This document shows positions 45,249-56,086 of a stretch of 64,000 nt of DNA, piece by piece (positions within the stretch are counted from its first letter, which is position 1; every line of letters begins with the position of its first letter). The stretch covers positions 1 to 64,000 of the forward strand of contig NW_020312414.1 in NCBI RefSeq assembly GCF_002999335.1. The letters run 5' to 3'. Both the position numbers and the translations under genes were made by a program. The stretch comes from Cyclospora cayetanensis. Taxonomy: Eukaryota; Apicomplexa; Conoidasida; Eucoccidiorida; Eimeriidae. A model generated the notes under the pieces. The model saw nothing but the letters and a program-made list of their open reading frames with translations. It was not told the origin of the DNA and searched no databases.

Positions 45249-46010
45249 ATACGCAGCAGCGCTTAGAGGAGCTGCTTCAGCAGCTGTACTTTTCCTTCTC
45301 TGAGATCAACACTGAGAGCACTCCTCGGCGAACTCGGCTGGACCAGCCTTTCTTAGGCCCTTCGGCTTCTCCACAAGCTGCTGTAGGTGCTGCTGTTGCT
45401 TTTCTGCCTGCGCATCCTCCAGGAAGCGCTGAACTCGTGTGCAGCAGCCGCTTTGGCGGCAGAAGCTGGCACTTGAGACATCGTGCAAAACAGATATTGC
45501 AGCAGCTGCAAATGCAGAGATGCAGAGGAGCCTCGCGCCGCCGTATCGTCAGCTGTGGCTGCGGCGGCAGTGCGCGTCAGTTCTCTGTGTTGTAGCGAAG
45601 TCTTTAGGAAGTCTCTTCCCCGGAGCCTGTTTTGCGACACTCGAGGTCTTCCTGGGGGGAGTTTGTTTTCAGAACCCCATGCTGGCGAACTTACACACTA
45701 GAGTGGAGGTAGAGAGACGGGGGAGAGGAGCAGTCACAGAAAGGGGCCAGGGGGGAAGTGCGCCACGATGGGGGGAATGCATAGGAGAGGGTAGAAAAGG
45801 GGGGAGGAGCACAAAACAGATATATCGAGGCGAGGGAGGGCGGAAGAAAGCTTAGCAGACGCAGGGAGCATGATGAGGGGTGATCAAAGGCATGAGGCCC
45901 ATAAACAAACAGAGAAAGGGGGAAAGGGGGGATCAACGAGAAACTGCTTTTTGTACAGAGATGGATCGATCCCGAACAAAGTTGAAATGATCTAGCGTAT
46001 GTAGGGTGAA
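45249..46010. other. Gap with a polypurine G-rich tract
   Basis: No gene is supported between the convergent Tim13 and DRC3 genes. From about 45703 to 45852 the plus strand is strongly purine-biased with many GGGG runs. Confidence 0.5.
45703..45852 (+). repeat. G-rich polypurine tract
   Basis: Roughly 150 bases dominated by A and G, with repeated GGGGGAGAGG, GGGGGGAA and GAGGGAGGG blocks. Such a tract could adopt triplex or G-quadruplex structure. It lies in the convergent intergenic region. Confidence 0.75.
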
Positions 46011-49000
46011 TCAGGTCATTAAATCTTTATTAGAGAGGGCTGCTCTGATTCTTGCAGCAGCGGCAGCAACCTGTTGCTGATTTGCTGCTGTTACCGAATG
46101 GAATTCTTGGATGCGGAGCCGGTGGCGCACATGCTGCCGTCGCCTCTCAGCAGCAAACCACTCTTTCTGCTGCTGCTGAAGTCTCTGCTGCAGTAGGTCC
46201 TCCAACACTACTACTGCTTGCTGCTGCTGCTCTCCCAATGCGCTCACAGATCCCAGCAAGTCCTCCCTGAACTCACGCATTCATGCCCGAAAACTAATGG
46301 TGCCTGGTACAGGGCTGAACAAAGGGCTCAATGCGGTAAAGATGCTCGCCTTTAAGGTCCAGATATCACGGACTTAAGTGCACGGCTTGCCTTTTCATGA
46401 AGAACTGGGCCCTTGGGTCCTTTTCCTCTACTGCTTCTGTGGAGAGGAACGTGGTGATTTCATGGCTAGCTGCTGTGGCTAGTTGGGATGAGAATGCCTT
46501 GATATGAGTCTCTATCTGTCTGAAGAGGTCCCCTACCCGCTCTAACGCCAGCTTCGTGGCAGCCTCCGCCTCCGACTCCATAGCAACAGTTGCTGTGGCC
46601 AGGGCCTCAGCGAGATTGTGTTCATGCTCCAGCAGCGCATGCGATAAAGCCTGCTGCTCCTCTTCCCAGCTTTTCTCCAGGGAGGCGCAACGGTCTTCCA
46701 TGGCAGCCAAGCTGGAAAGCGACAATGATTCGCCGCTAATGCGAGAAGAATTAGATGCTGCGGTGCAAAAGGCCAGTCCACGGTCCGGCAAAGCTGGATG
46801 CCTTTCAGTACAGTGACTCTAGGTAGACTAACTGCTTCTCTTCATACCGTGTGGTTTATGGTTTGGCGTCTATCCGTGCATGAGGCTCTTGGAGCAGTTA
46901 GTTCGTTGGGAGGCTCTAAAGTGTTACCCCAAATCCGAGTCTACATGGAGCATCCCAAGCCTCAAATCCCACCTCTGAACCCCCAACGTACATACAGCCT
47001 AGGCTTAACAATATCTGTCCTCGTGTCTTCTTTTATGCCTCTCAGAGCGTGGTTTGGGGGCAAGGTTTTACGCCCCACTCCAAAATCGTCATTGATTAAG
47101 CCAATAAACACCGAATTCCCTGCTCTGAACCCTAACTACGCCTGTTGACTTGCCTGCGTCGTCCGTTTGGCTTTCTTCTTCCATGCGCTCTGCAATGACA
47201 GCAATAACTTCTTTGCTAAGCTCCTGCAGTTGCCCTAGCACTGCCTTTCTCCGAGTTTCCGCCTGGCGAAGCTGAGTCCAGATCCAACACACGGCATCGC
47301 ATGTGCTAGAGAACAGGTAAGCAGGGGGCCAAGGAAACGAAGGCATCCTTCTCTATTTGGAACCTCCGGAAAACTATCTAAGATCATCCACAGTGCGAGC
47401 ACATTGCTCAGGTATAGGGCCTAGACCATGGGGTTTGAGGTAAAAGACCTCATAGAGTGCATGCTTCTCCGCTTTCGCTTCAAGGTCTGCTGAGGCAGCT
47501 CTAAACGATCGCATCCGTTGCTGCAGCGTCGATCCGTTTTGCTCTAGTGCCTTCCTGCACCAACGCTCTAGAGATGAGTGCTCAAAAGGCTGAGCCTTTG
47601 TAGACACGGCTGGCATGAAGCTCGTCACCCAACTAAGCGCATTTGTGTGAAGTGACGCTGCAAATGCGGATGCGAACGCCACCAGCGTCGCCGGGAACAG
47701 GCCAACCCGGTACACGTTTTATAGCAACGGTAAGAGCACCAGTCACCATGCCAATAGCAGCAAAAGCAGGAAACTTACGATGCTTGTGGAGACCCAACAG
47801 AAAGATCAGCAGCAGCAACGTTTAGAATCAGCAGCAGCATCATGAAATGCAACAGGGGCTATAGCGTGCAGTTTTACCGCGTTGCAGCGACGAGCGCCCC
47901 AACTGTTTGGAAGAAGTTATCTCTGTGAGACTGCAAGCAGTTGAGGCACTGAACCTCTGGAGGTAGCTCCTCCCCAAAGATATTAGTAACAAGCTCCTGT
48001 GGCAGCTCAAACCATCTTTCCACACGTTGCTGGTGCTGCTCCTGCTCTTGCTCGTGGTGTTGCTGGTGTTGCTGCTCCTGCTCATGCTGCTGTTGTGCGC
48101 GGATCAACTCGACCTGCTGTTGGTAATGGTCGGGAAGAAGCCCTTCTGCTGCTGCAGCTTTCTCGGAAGGCGAAAGAAGTCTAAAGTCCAAATACTCTAA
48201 GGACGGAAGGAGAGAGAGAATGCGTCTCCTGCTGTTCTCTGTAAAGCAGAAAGGGTTGCCCTTGATGCAGAGACACCGGAGGCGAGGCAAGCCTCGCAGC
48301 CACCCCAGTTCCTTATACTGGCTTATTTGATTGTTGGTAATGCATAAAACACTGAGCATTTTGCAACCTCGCAGCCCATCCAGAGAGGATATGCGATTGT
48401 AACTAAGTGAGAGGTCACGGAGGTTGGGTAAGGCCTCCAGACCCTCTATCACCTCAATCCTGTTAAATGAAAGGTCCAACCAAAGCAAGGAGGACAAGCA
48501 GCTCAAGGATCCTCCAATCCGTCGGAGCAAATTGTTGTCCACTCGCAGGGATTCCAGCCCTGACAGTCAGGGAGACAGAGGTTTCGTGTAGACAGCCAGG
48601 TAGTCCAAGAGAAAAACACCGAGAACGGAAGCAAGACACAGAAACAGACAAGAAAGGGAAAGTACTTGGATGTGCATCCAGCTCGGTAATGCTTCAGACG
48701 GGTATCGAAAAGGCAGACAACCCTTGATATGTCCCCAAAGCAACGCATGAATTAGGCTCTCCGTAGCCTCGTTTTCCTTGAGCCTGTGCATGCGGCCCTG
48801 CCTATTTAGGTTTTTTAAACTACTTCTGGATGTTTATGCTTATATATATCGGTCTCTTCGAATGCATCCGCCCCTCCCCCTCAGTCACTCTGCCTTTTGA
48901 TGTGCTCTGGCCCAGACTCTCTCGTGCCCCTTGTGTTTGCGTGCCTCGTGCTTTCCACTATTGGCGCTCCGCCTAACTTGCTTTTGTGCGTATGCGCCCT

Positions 49001-49591
49001 TCTTTTTGTGTCTGTTACAGCTGGACTGCCCGTCATAGACAGCCTGAGAAGGAGAGCCACTGCCTCTCGCGAAGTGTCCCTTTGCCTTCTCGATTCCCGC
49101 TGTGCTTCTCTGTTTTCCCCTTCCCGTGAAAAGCAGTCCTGGTAACTTTTACAATGCATCTAAGGTCAGGGCTTAGGCTTAAGGGTGTATAATGTAGGTT
49201 CGAGAGCCTCAGATTTACTTGTGAAAGTTTCCAGATTGCTAAGTTGAATCAGGTTCTGGTTGCTAAGTTGGAGACACTTAACGTTCGGAAAGTCCGCAGG
49301 AGTGACAGGAGCAATGACTGCTCCTTCTGCTGCCTCTGCTGGATCCGCAGCTACAGCACCAGGTATCTGTACAGCAGGGCGCGCTGGGTGCAACTCTGTT
49401 ACGCCTTCGCACAGCATACGAACACCCACTACTTGTTGACCGGGCAGTGGCTCCTCCTCTCCCGTTGCTACCATCGCCGCTGCTGCTACCGTATCAGGGA
49501 AAACACTTTCGCATGCGGTTATTGATGGACCATTTTCGATGCCGGTGGCCACGGCAAATCCTACACCACGCTGTACACCAGGGGCCTCCAT
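46011..49591 (-). CDS. DRC3: DRC3 (LRRC48), nexin-dynein regulatory complex subunit
   Basis: DRC3 is an axonemal leucine-rich-repeat and coiled-coil protein of the nexin link; in coccidia only microgametes are flagellated. Five exons, 49591-49219, 48559-47878, 47305-47154, 46757-46391 and 46266-46011, join in phase (1,2,1,2) to 609 residues. Exon 1 ends in FPNVKCLQLSNQNLIQLSNL, which continues into TRLESLRVDNNLLRRI, LLWLDLSFNRIEVIEGLEAL, DLSLSYNRISSLDGLRG and ITNNQISQ, the characteristic DRC3 repeat series. Exon 2 ends with a Gln/His/Glu tract and the segment ELVTNIFGEELPPEVQ. Exons 3-5 are coiled coil (TQLRQAETRRKAVLGQLQEL, LLEHEHNLAEALATATVAME, FAAERRRQHVRHRLRIQEF), as in DRC3's C-terminal half. 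The human protein is 523 residues. Introns 3 and 4 begin with GC rather than GT. The start is ATG 49591, the first ATG of the open frame. Confidence 0.88.
46267..46390 (-). other. GC-AG intron 4 of DRC3
   Basis: The exon ends ATG AAA AG and the intron opens GCAAGC; the acceptor is GTTCAG before G GAG GAC. Phase 2 on both sides restores an Arg codon. No GT donor nearby gives a matching phase. Confidence 0.75.
46758..47153 (-). other. GC-AG intron 3 of DRC3
   Basis: The donor is GCAG|GCAAGT and the acceptor ACCGCAG|CATCT. Phase 1 on both sides restores an Ala codon. The nearest GT (GCAA|GTCAAC) would give the wrong phase. A telomere-like CCCTAAC hexamer occurs inside the intron at 47130. Confidence 0.75.
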
Positions 49592-50825
49592 TGGCCTTGG
49601 AGGCTTTTTGCCAGTGCATCACCGCCACATATGACTAGGCAATAAACCTTATGCAGTTCCTTTGTGCCAGAGAAAGTGAACCCTGAAGTCAATGCCCCCA
49701 AATCGCAAGTCTTGAAGGGATAACAATGAAAACTACACTTTAAGGGCGATTCGGCGGCTGCATCTGGGGTGTTTCCTGCGGGAGCCTATAGAATGTGGGC
49801 ACTGAAGTACTTTGAATACCCTCTAGAGGGCGCTTTTATTCCAGTGTACCACAGAAGCTTACAGATGTGCCCGCAGAGGGCCCCGTTCAACATATGCCGG
49901 GGGGGTCCCCCATCTCCCATGTACGTACATCCCTAAGAGGGTAAGAGATCTTGGTGGTAGTGTATTGATACTTAATAGTTTAATGCGTGATATACGATCA
50001 AGGGCCCCATAGGAGTTAGGTGGGATGCCCAAGTTGCAGAATCAGCACTGCCAGCTGTGGCGGGCGCACACAAAGTGGCTACTGCTGTTCATGTTGGAGT
50101 TGTTGGCTTCGCTTAGTGTATTCATGGAAGCATATGCATTTTAATTCTACTTTTCCCGTAGGACTGCAGACATCGTTTTTCTTCTCTCTTCTGCAGGAGC
50201 TTTTACGGGCAAGCCTTTTTAAGAAGCCACTTGAAGCCACACACTCAAGAAGGCCTGCTGCTGCTGTTGCCGCTGCTTCTAACTAGGAAGGCATAGGGGC
50301 CACTTCTTCCAGCAGAGTTGCTGGCTAGTGACAGAGCAAATACGGGCGCACCAACGAGCAGGTGGGGGCATCAGCGACTGCCGCTGTGGGAGACCAGTGG
50401 ACACTTGTAACGGTAGCCTGTGCCGCACACTTGCTTTTTTTGTTTTTTTGTTTTCTTGTTGTGGATCCTAACCAGAGTTTGGGCTGTACATATGCCTCAA
50501 CAGCCTCCTTCCGCAAGTTGTGTTCTTGAGGAGGTCTCCCAGGAGCAGCCATAGCCGCGACTCTGCAGTCCATCCAGTAGGTGGTGGTTCTTACCAAACA
50601 AGAACCCTCAGATCAACCTGATAAGGAGCAGCAGCTGGTGCTAGAGACACTGTTAGCTATTTATGCAGTGGTTCGTAGACGCTGAGAGAAGCAGTACCCG
50701 AGGAACTCCACCACTACGCGACATTTTTCTATGGCATGTGCAGCTTGATGCATGGGTTGCAGGCTCGCAGCAGCAAGCGCGTCACTCAACGTAACAGTGC
50801 CGATACAAGAGACGTTACGGACAAG
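49592..50825. other. Repeat-poor gap
   Basis: This is the upstream side of both DRC3 (minus) and the Glu/Gln-rich gene (plus). No gene is supported. A short palindrome, GGGGGGTCCCCC, lies at 49899-49910, and a T-rich tract (TTTTTTTGTTTTTTTG) at 50436-50451. Confidence 0.45.
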
Positions 50826-52796
50826 ATGGGACTGGCAGAGAGCACCGTGGAGGTTCCTCCTGCCGTGGAGACAACGGCAGAGGCACATGCCAGTGAGTTG
50901 CTGCCCATTACCTACCCGTAGACAGTGATCCTATGGTAAGGCCGAGTGCATCTTCCTGTAAGTAGAACGGTGTGTGTACGCGCTGCTGCAGGTGGGGGGG
51001 AATTTATCCCAGCGACAGCCACAGGCGAAGGGGCCCCGGCGAAGGCGTTTCCTGGGATTTCAGTGGGCTCTGCATCCACAACAGATGGCGGGGAGCCTCC
51101 CGGGAAGGACGCAGGGGAGGCAAAGGATTCCACAGCGATGCCACGTGTTTCAGGAGAGGCAGACGAGACGGAAACCGCAAGCTCTAAACTAGAATCTGCG
51201 GCAGCAGGAGTTGCTGCTGCGGCGGCTGCTGCAGCACAGCTGCTAAAGGAGGAGTCCATTGAGGCTGCTCATGCAGCAGCAGTGGCTGGAAATACACTCT
51301 CTTCTTACTTGTCGCTGTCTGCTGTGGCCGATATGTTTAGCGCAGAAGAGCAGCAGCAAGGGAAAGAAGGGCAGCAGGCGCCACAGGTGCAGGAGTCCGA
51401 GCAACAGGAAGAGGAGAGTGAGCAAGAGGAAAAGGAGAGCGAGCAACCTGAGCAGGCGAGCGAGCAATCAAAGAATGAGCAGCAGGAAGAGAAGAATGAG
51501 CAGCAGCAGAAGGAGCAGGAGAAGATGCAGCAGCAGAAGGAGCAGGAGAAGGTGCAACAGCAGAAGGAGCAGGAGAAGATGCGGCAGCAGAAGGAGCAGG
51601 AGAAGATGCAGCAGCAGAAGGAGCAGGAGAAGATGCGGCAGCAGAAGGAGCAGGAGAAGATGCGGCAGCAGAAGGAGCAGGAGAAGATGCGCGAAGAAGA
51701 GGACCAGAGTTCACCAGAAGAGGATGTAGGCACCCTGGAGACCTATATGACCATGGGCTTTACGGGGATAAAGCAGCTTCTCTCTGGAAACTTTTTTTCT
51801 CAGGAATCTTCAGAGGTGGAGACCCCTTTGACAACACCTCCAGCTGCACGTTCGACAACAGCGGAGCAAAGGGGAGAGGAGTGCTCAGAGCAACAGGCAA
51901 GGGAAGGGCTAGAAGCTAAGAGAGACACAAGAGAAGAGTCGGAACAACAACGGAAAAATGCAGCAGCAGCAGCAACGACAGCAGGAGCACCAGGGCAAGC
52001 AGTGGAGGAAGAAGTAGACGACCAACACCATAGTGAAACTTCCCCACAGACTGCTGGAAAACCCGAGAAATATGTGAAAACACCTTCAAGGGGACCTTCC
52101 GAGAAAGTCGTATTTGAATCAAGTGCTGAGGCTGAATGTTCGCACGATGCAACGGCGCAAGAAGGCGACCCTAAAAGGCGAGCCTCCAAGGAGGTTCTGA
52201 CACACGAGTTGAAGGCAAAGCCGGAAGTCTCACAAAAAGCCGCCGCAGAAGCAAGCAAGCAGGCCTCCCAGGAAGAGGGGCCCTTTGCAGCTGACACAGA
52301 GGAGCAAGCTGGGATGGATAATGCACAAGCAGCAGAGGGCCAGAAAGTCTTACTGGAGAATGCCCCTAAGGCAGGATCTGCTTCGGCTCACCCCACCGCG
52401 CTACAGAGCCGCACCAGTGCAGAGAAGCTGGCGCGTGAAAAAAGCCTTCAGAGGATCGGATCAACAGGCAAGGAAGGCAAGACCACCCCCAGCAGCTTAA
52501 AAACCAGCCTACTTCACGAAGGGAGTTCTCAAGGCGCACCTGGAGCAAAACTCGGCTCCAGCAAACTATCTGCCGTTACAGGAAAGACCATGGAAAAGGA
52601 TCGTGTGGAAAACCCATTGAGGACAAACTCGAATCCCATTCGGCCCACTGATGGAGACAAGAGCGATGCTGCTGCACGTGTTGGCGTTGCGGGTTCTGGT
52701 GTTGGGGGAGTGCAGCGTGGGCTCTCTCGGGGCCTCTCACATGGGGCCAAGGGGCCTAAACCCCCTCCGCTTATGAAGTCAGACACGGGGAAGTAG
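50826..52796 (+). CDS. Glu/Gln-rich repeat protein with possible N-myristoylation
   Basis: Not recognised. Exon 50826-50892 (MGLAESTVEVPPAVETTAEA) joins in phase 1 to exon 50992-52796 (GGEFIPATATGEGAP), giving about 623 residues. The start at 50826 places Gly2 and Ser6 in a MGxxxS context typical of N-myristoylation; an in-frame ATG at 50736 would add 30 residues and abolish it. The central part is an octapeptide repeat, QQKEQEKM (51493-51690), inside a long Glu/Gln/Lys helix. The rest is Ala/Thr/Glu-rich, with a basic, Ser-rich C-terminus (GLSRGLSHGAKGPKPPPLMK). No membrane segment is seen. In apicomplexans such proteins are often inner-membrane-complex or cytoskeletal; that is only inference. 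Confidence 0.6.
51493..51690 (+). repeat. 24-bp repeat encoding QQKEQEKM
   Basis: About eight tandem copies of CAGCAGAAGGAGCAGGAGAA plus GATG, with R/Q/V variants at one position (MRQQ, MQQQ, VQQQ). The 24-base period keeps the frame and predicts a continuous charged alpha helix. Confidence 0.93.
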
Positions 52797-53288
52797 TCAG
52801 CCTATGTACTGCTGGCTGCTTCCTGTAGCAGGGGCGCATGTTCACGCTTCAGGTTTGCAGGTCACATGGGATAGCAAGTAGTGAGAATCTAAAGAAGGGG
52901 GCATGCAGGACGACGTACAGTGTCCATCGTCAGAGTAAAAGTTAAGCCAATAAGCTGTTGCTTGGTGCTTGTGAAGGTCAGGCATCCGCAAGCAAACAGA
53001 TAGGGGGCACTTGGTCGCTAGCTTCTTAATCAGTCCCTAGAGTTTGTTGCTGGAGAGGATGAACAAAGCAAAATGATTAAAAGGCATTGCCTGGAGATTG
53101 AATGTTTTTTTATCATCGGATATCGGGTGTGTACCGCATTCCTCTGCCAGCTTCATAATGCACCTTCGAGTGTATGTCCAGCTGATACAGCACATGACTA
53201 TTTTACATGCAACTGCGGACAACCGTTTCCGCTTGTTGTTTTCTTTTGAACATTTTGCTGGAATATTCCTTCATCGACCCACATAACG
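52797..53288. other. Intergenic gap
   Basis: No gene or repeat is seen. It is the 3' side of the repeat protein and the 5' side of the small secreted protein gene. Confidence 0.5.
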
Positions 53289-54194
53289 ATGCAAGACACT
53301 ACAGTTCGTTTGTTCATGAAATTCGGCCTGGTGCTCATTGTTCACGCCTCCTTTGCGGTTGCCGACAGGACGGCGCAGCAGGCGCGATTTCTGCCAATTG
53401 GGCCCGTAAGGAGAATCATAATGCTACATAAAATCATACTTCGTTGACGGTCAATGCTGTTTCACTGCTCCCTCTAATGCTTACTTTCCACCAGGGAGCA
53501 ACCACGAGTCTGAATGCTGCGCTTACTGGTTCCCCAGACTTCCAAATTCGTATCCATGTGAGTTCTCGCACTGCCTCAGCTTCCTTCTCGGGTTTATCAT
53601 GTAGGGATTGGCACCATCAGGCTCCAGTAGAAGACACTAAGGACACTCTTGCGTCCCTGGGTAAGAAGACGATTGGGAAGCACATCTTCATAATTTCTAC
53701 ATTTCGTGTCTTTCTGCTAACTTCCATTTGCTTATTTCCGCAATTTAATGTCTAGACTCCCTCCTGAAACTTGAGGAGGCGGAGCGACGGATGGATGAAG
53801 AAGACTATGCTGCTGAGAAGCAGCGAATGCTCAATCTACACAAGAACAGAATTAGGTTTGTGGCATCCATTTTTCTCCCGTTTAGCCATTACTTGTTGCA
53901 ATGGTCACTTTTACTGTTTGCTTCCATGCAGGGACCTAGTCTTTGCTGCTTTTGAACCTCTACACGGAATGGTACGACCAGCAATACGTGTCCACACCAC
54001 CGTACCAGGCCGTGTGCCCACTTTCTATTGGTTTCGCATACTTATTGCTTATTTTCGTGTACCGCAGATTCCCAACCCGATAACAACGGAAGCGATCGAA
54101 GGTATGCGTAATCTCTCAGAATTTTAAAAGCGAAACCAATAGATTTTTTTGCTCAGCATACCGCGCTATCTACGCCTCTTCGTCACATGGATGA
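53289..54194 (+). CDS. Small secreted protein from seven short exons, unknown
   Basis: No family is recognised. Exons 53289-53405, 53495-53557, 53621-53660, 53756-53855, 53933-53972, 54068-54101 and 54157-54194 join without any phase conflict (0,0,1,2,0,1) to 143 residues, a strong argument that the gene is real although no exon exceeds 117 bases. The N-terminus MQDTTVRLFMKFGLVLIVHA SFAVA is a signal peptide, and an alternative start is Met10. The mature part has an acidic helix (LLKLEEAERRMDEEDYAAEK), then NLHKNRIRDLVFAAFEPLHG, and ends IPNPITTEAIEAYRAIYASS before a TGA. There are no low-complexity runs. It precedes the phosphatase gene by about 0.5 kb on the same strand. Localisation to the secretory pathway is inferred. 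Confidence 0.65.
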
Positions 54195-54711
54195 AGCAGC
54201 CCCAAGAGACGACAAGAAGTATCCGATGTGTCCTTCCTTTTATATCTTATCGACTCGAATGAATACAGCACGATCATCAAGGGGGCGCTTTTCTCATTTT
54301 GTTTCGTATATGCCGCCTTTTATGCTCTCTTCATACCCCCTGAATTAGCAGCACTATGAACTGGAGCCCCAGCAAGGGGCCACCCTGTTTTTGCTGCAAA
54401 CCAATAAGCACGTAGCCCATTTTCTTTGCTTCGTTTGTGTCTCTCTGTTCCACTTCTTGGTGCGGGATCTTTGCGAACAACCCTGCAGTACATCTCTGCC
54501 AGTGACTTGCCACTCGCCGAGGGCTTCCTCCACCCGGTTGTCTGTTCCTCAGAAGACGTAGGCGGTTTCTTTTCGCGTGTGCTTCGTTAGTCTTTCTGTT
54601 TGATTATAGGAGCGTCGTACTCGCTCGGGCCTCTTCGCCGCACGGGGGCAGCAGGCTGGCTCCCTCCTGCTCCGCGTTGTTTGGGCCCCTCACTTTTTTA
54701 TTATTTCTAAA
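54195..54711. other. Short intergenic region between two plus-strand genes
   Basis: It holds the 3' region of the small secreted protein and the promoter of the phosphatase. No further coding frame is supported. Confidence 0.5.
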
Positions 54712-56086
54712 ATGGTCTGCTGTTCTCGTAGAAGTACCTGGAGGATGACAGCGGCAGCAGCAGCTGCTGTTGGAGCGGTGTTTGCATGTCTTACAGTGCC
54801 CGTGTTTCCGTATCCTGCTGCCGACGAACTGGCTCATGAGGGCTCTGGCTCTTCTGCCCTCTCTGACCCTGCGATGCCCGAGCTTGAAATGAAGTGGGAA
54901 GGGCGAATAGTAGCTTTGGCTGATTTGCACGGCGATGTTCTCAACACCCTTTTGCTACTGGAAGCACTGGGTGTTATCGATAGAGAGACGCGCAAGTGGA
55001 AGGGAGGAAACACTCTGCTTATCCAGACTGGCGACATCGTAGATCGAGGCCCCGACGGAAAAATCCTCTATGATTTGTTCATGGAGTGGCAGGTGCAAGC
55101 CAGAGAGGCTGGTGGAAAGGTCCTGCAGCTCATTGGAAACCACGACGCCATGAACGTTTGTGGAGACTTCCGGTGAGAAATACTCGCTAAGCTTCAGAGC
55201 ATTGTTAAGGGGACCGGCCGGGCATTTCGTGCACAGCCTTTGCAGTCCTCCTTTTACTTGCTGTGATTGGCGGAGTCTGTCTGCTCTAGTGCCTCGTGTT
55301 TTCCCAGTGATACCGTTTGCCGCGTTGCTGTTTTCTGGCGCGCCGTTCAGGTATGTACATCCAAACGAGACAGCACAGTTTGGCGGTCTTTCCGGCCGGC
55401 GCGCAGCTTTTTCTGATGAAGGAAAATACGGAACCCTGCTGCGTTCTTTGCCCGCTGGTGTGAATGTCAACGGTCTCGTCTTTACCCATGCGGGAATTTC
55501 TCCTGCTTTTGCTGCTCTCGGGCTTTCGGGAGTGCACCAGCTGCTGGGTGAAGAATTGCGGGACGGCTGTGCAGTTCATCACAGGAAGCAGATGCGAGAG
55601 TTCACATCTGGGGGAAACAGCCTTTTTGCCTCTGGGGGAGAGGGGCCCCTCTGGACCCGTCTATATACCATGTCCCCTCCGCACATTGCCTGCCCGCAAT
55701 TGAACAAGGCTTTGAAGCATCTGGGAGCCGACATCATGGTGGTGGGGCACACGGTGCAGGAGAGCCTCCGTGTAGAAACGTACTGTGAGGGTAAACTCCT
55801 CGCTATCGACACTGGTATCTCGAGATACGTGGCAAACTCACCCAAGGCCCTCGAGATCACCCCCAACGGCGCAGTGTATGAGGTGTCTGTACGTCTAGAG
55901 GTCACGGAGAATTCCGATGACACAAAAGCTATTGCCACAAGTGGCAGAAGGAAGCTGAATACGTGGCCTCTAAGCTTTTATTCAAAGAGGCGAGCGCCGC
56001 CACAGGGCGGCAGTCGAGGGCAAGGAAGCCCAGTGGGAGCCGCTGAGGCTGGAGATTCCATCTCCTTCACAACAGAGGAGCTCTAG
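54712..56086 (+). CDS. SHLP: Shewanella-like protein phosphatase (SHLP)
   Basis: SHLPs are bacterial-type members of the PPP metallophosphatase superfamily found in plants and apicomplexans but not animals. Exons 54712-55172 and 55351-56086 join in phase 2 to 398 residues. Metal and active-site motifs are visible: ADLHGD (70-75), GDIVDRG (107-113), GNHDAM (142-147), THAGIS (199-204) and VGHT (285-288), and the family-typical GPLWTRLY (253-260). The N-terminus MVCCSRRSTWRMTAAAAAAV GAVFACLTVPVFP is a signal peptide or signal anchor, so it probably acts in the secretory system, as Plasmodium SHLP1 does. The C-terminal 60 residues after the catalytic fold are Ser/Gly-rich and variable. The start is the first ATG (AAAATGG). 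There are no homopolymer runs apart from seven Ala in the leader. Confidence 0.9.

Noticed and set aside
49600..49625. GC-rich segments and TTCGA-type words (49199, 27588) examined as possible tRNA T-arms.
   Set aside because: No acceptor stem, anticodon arm or A/B box arrangement could be found around them.
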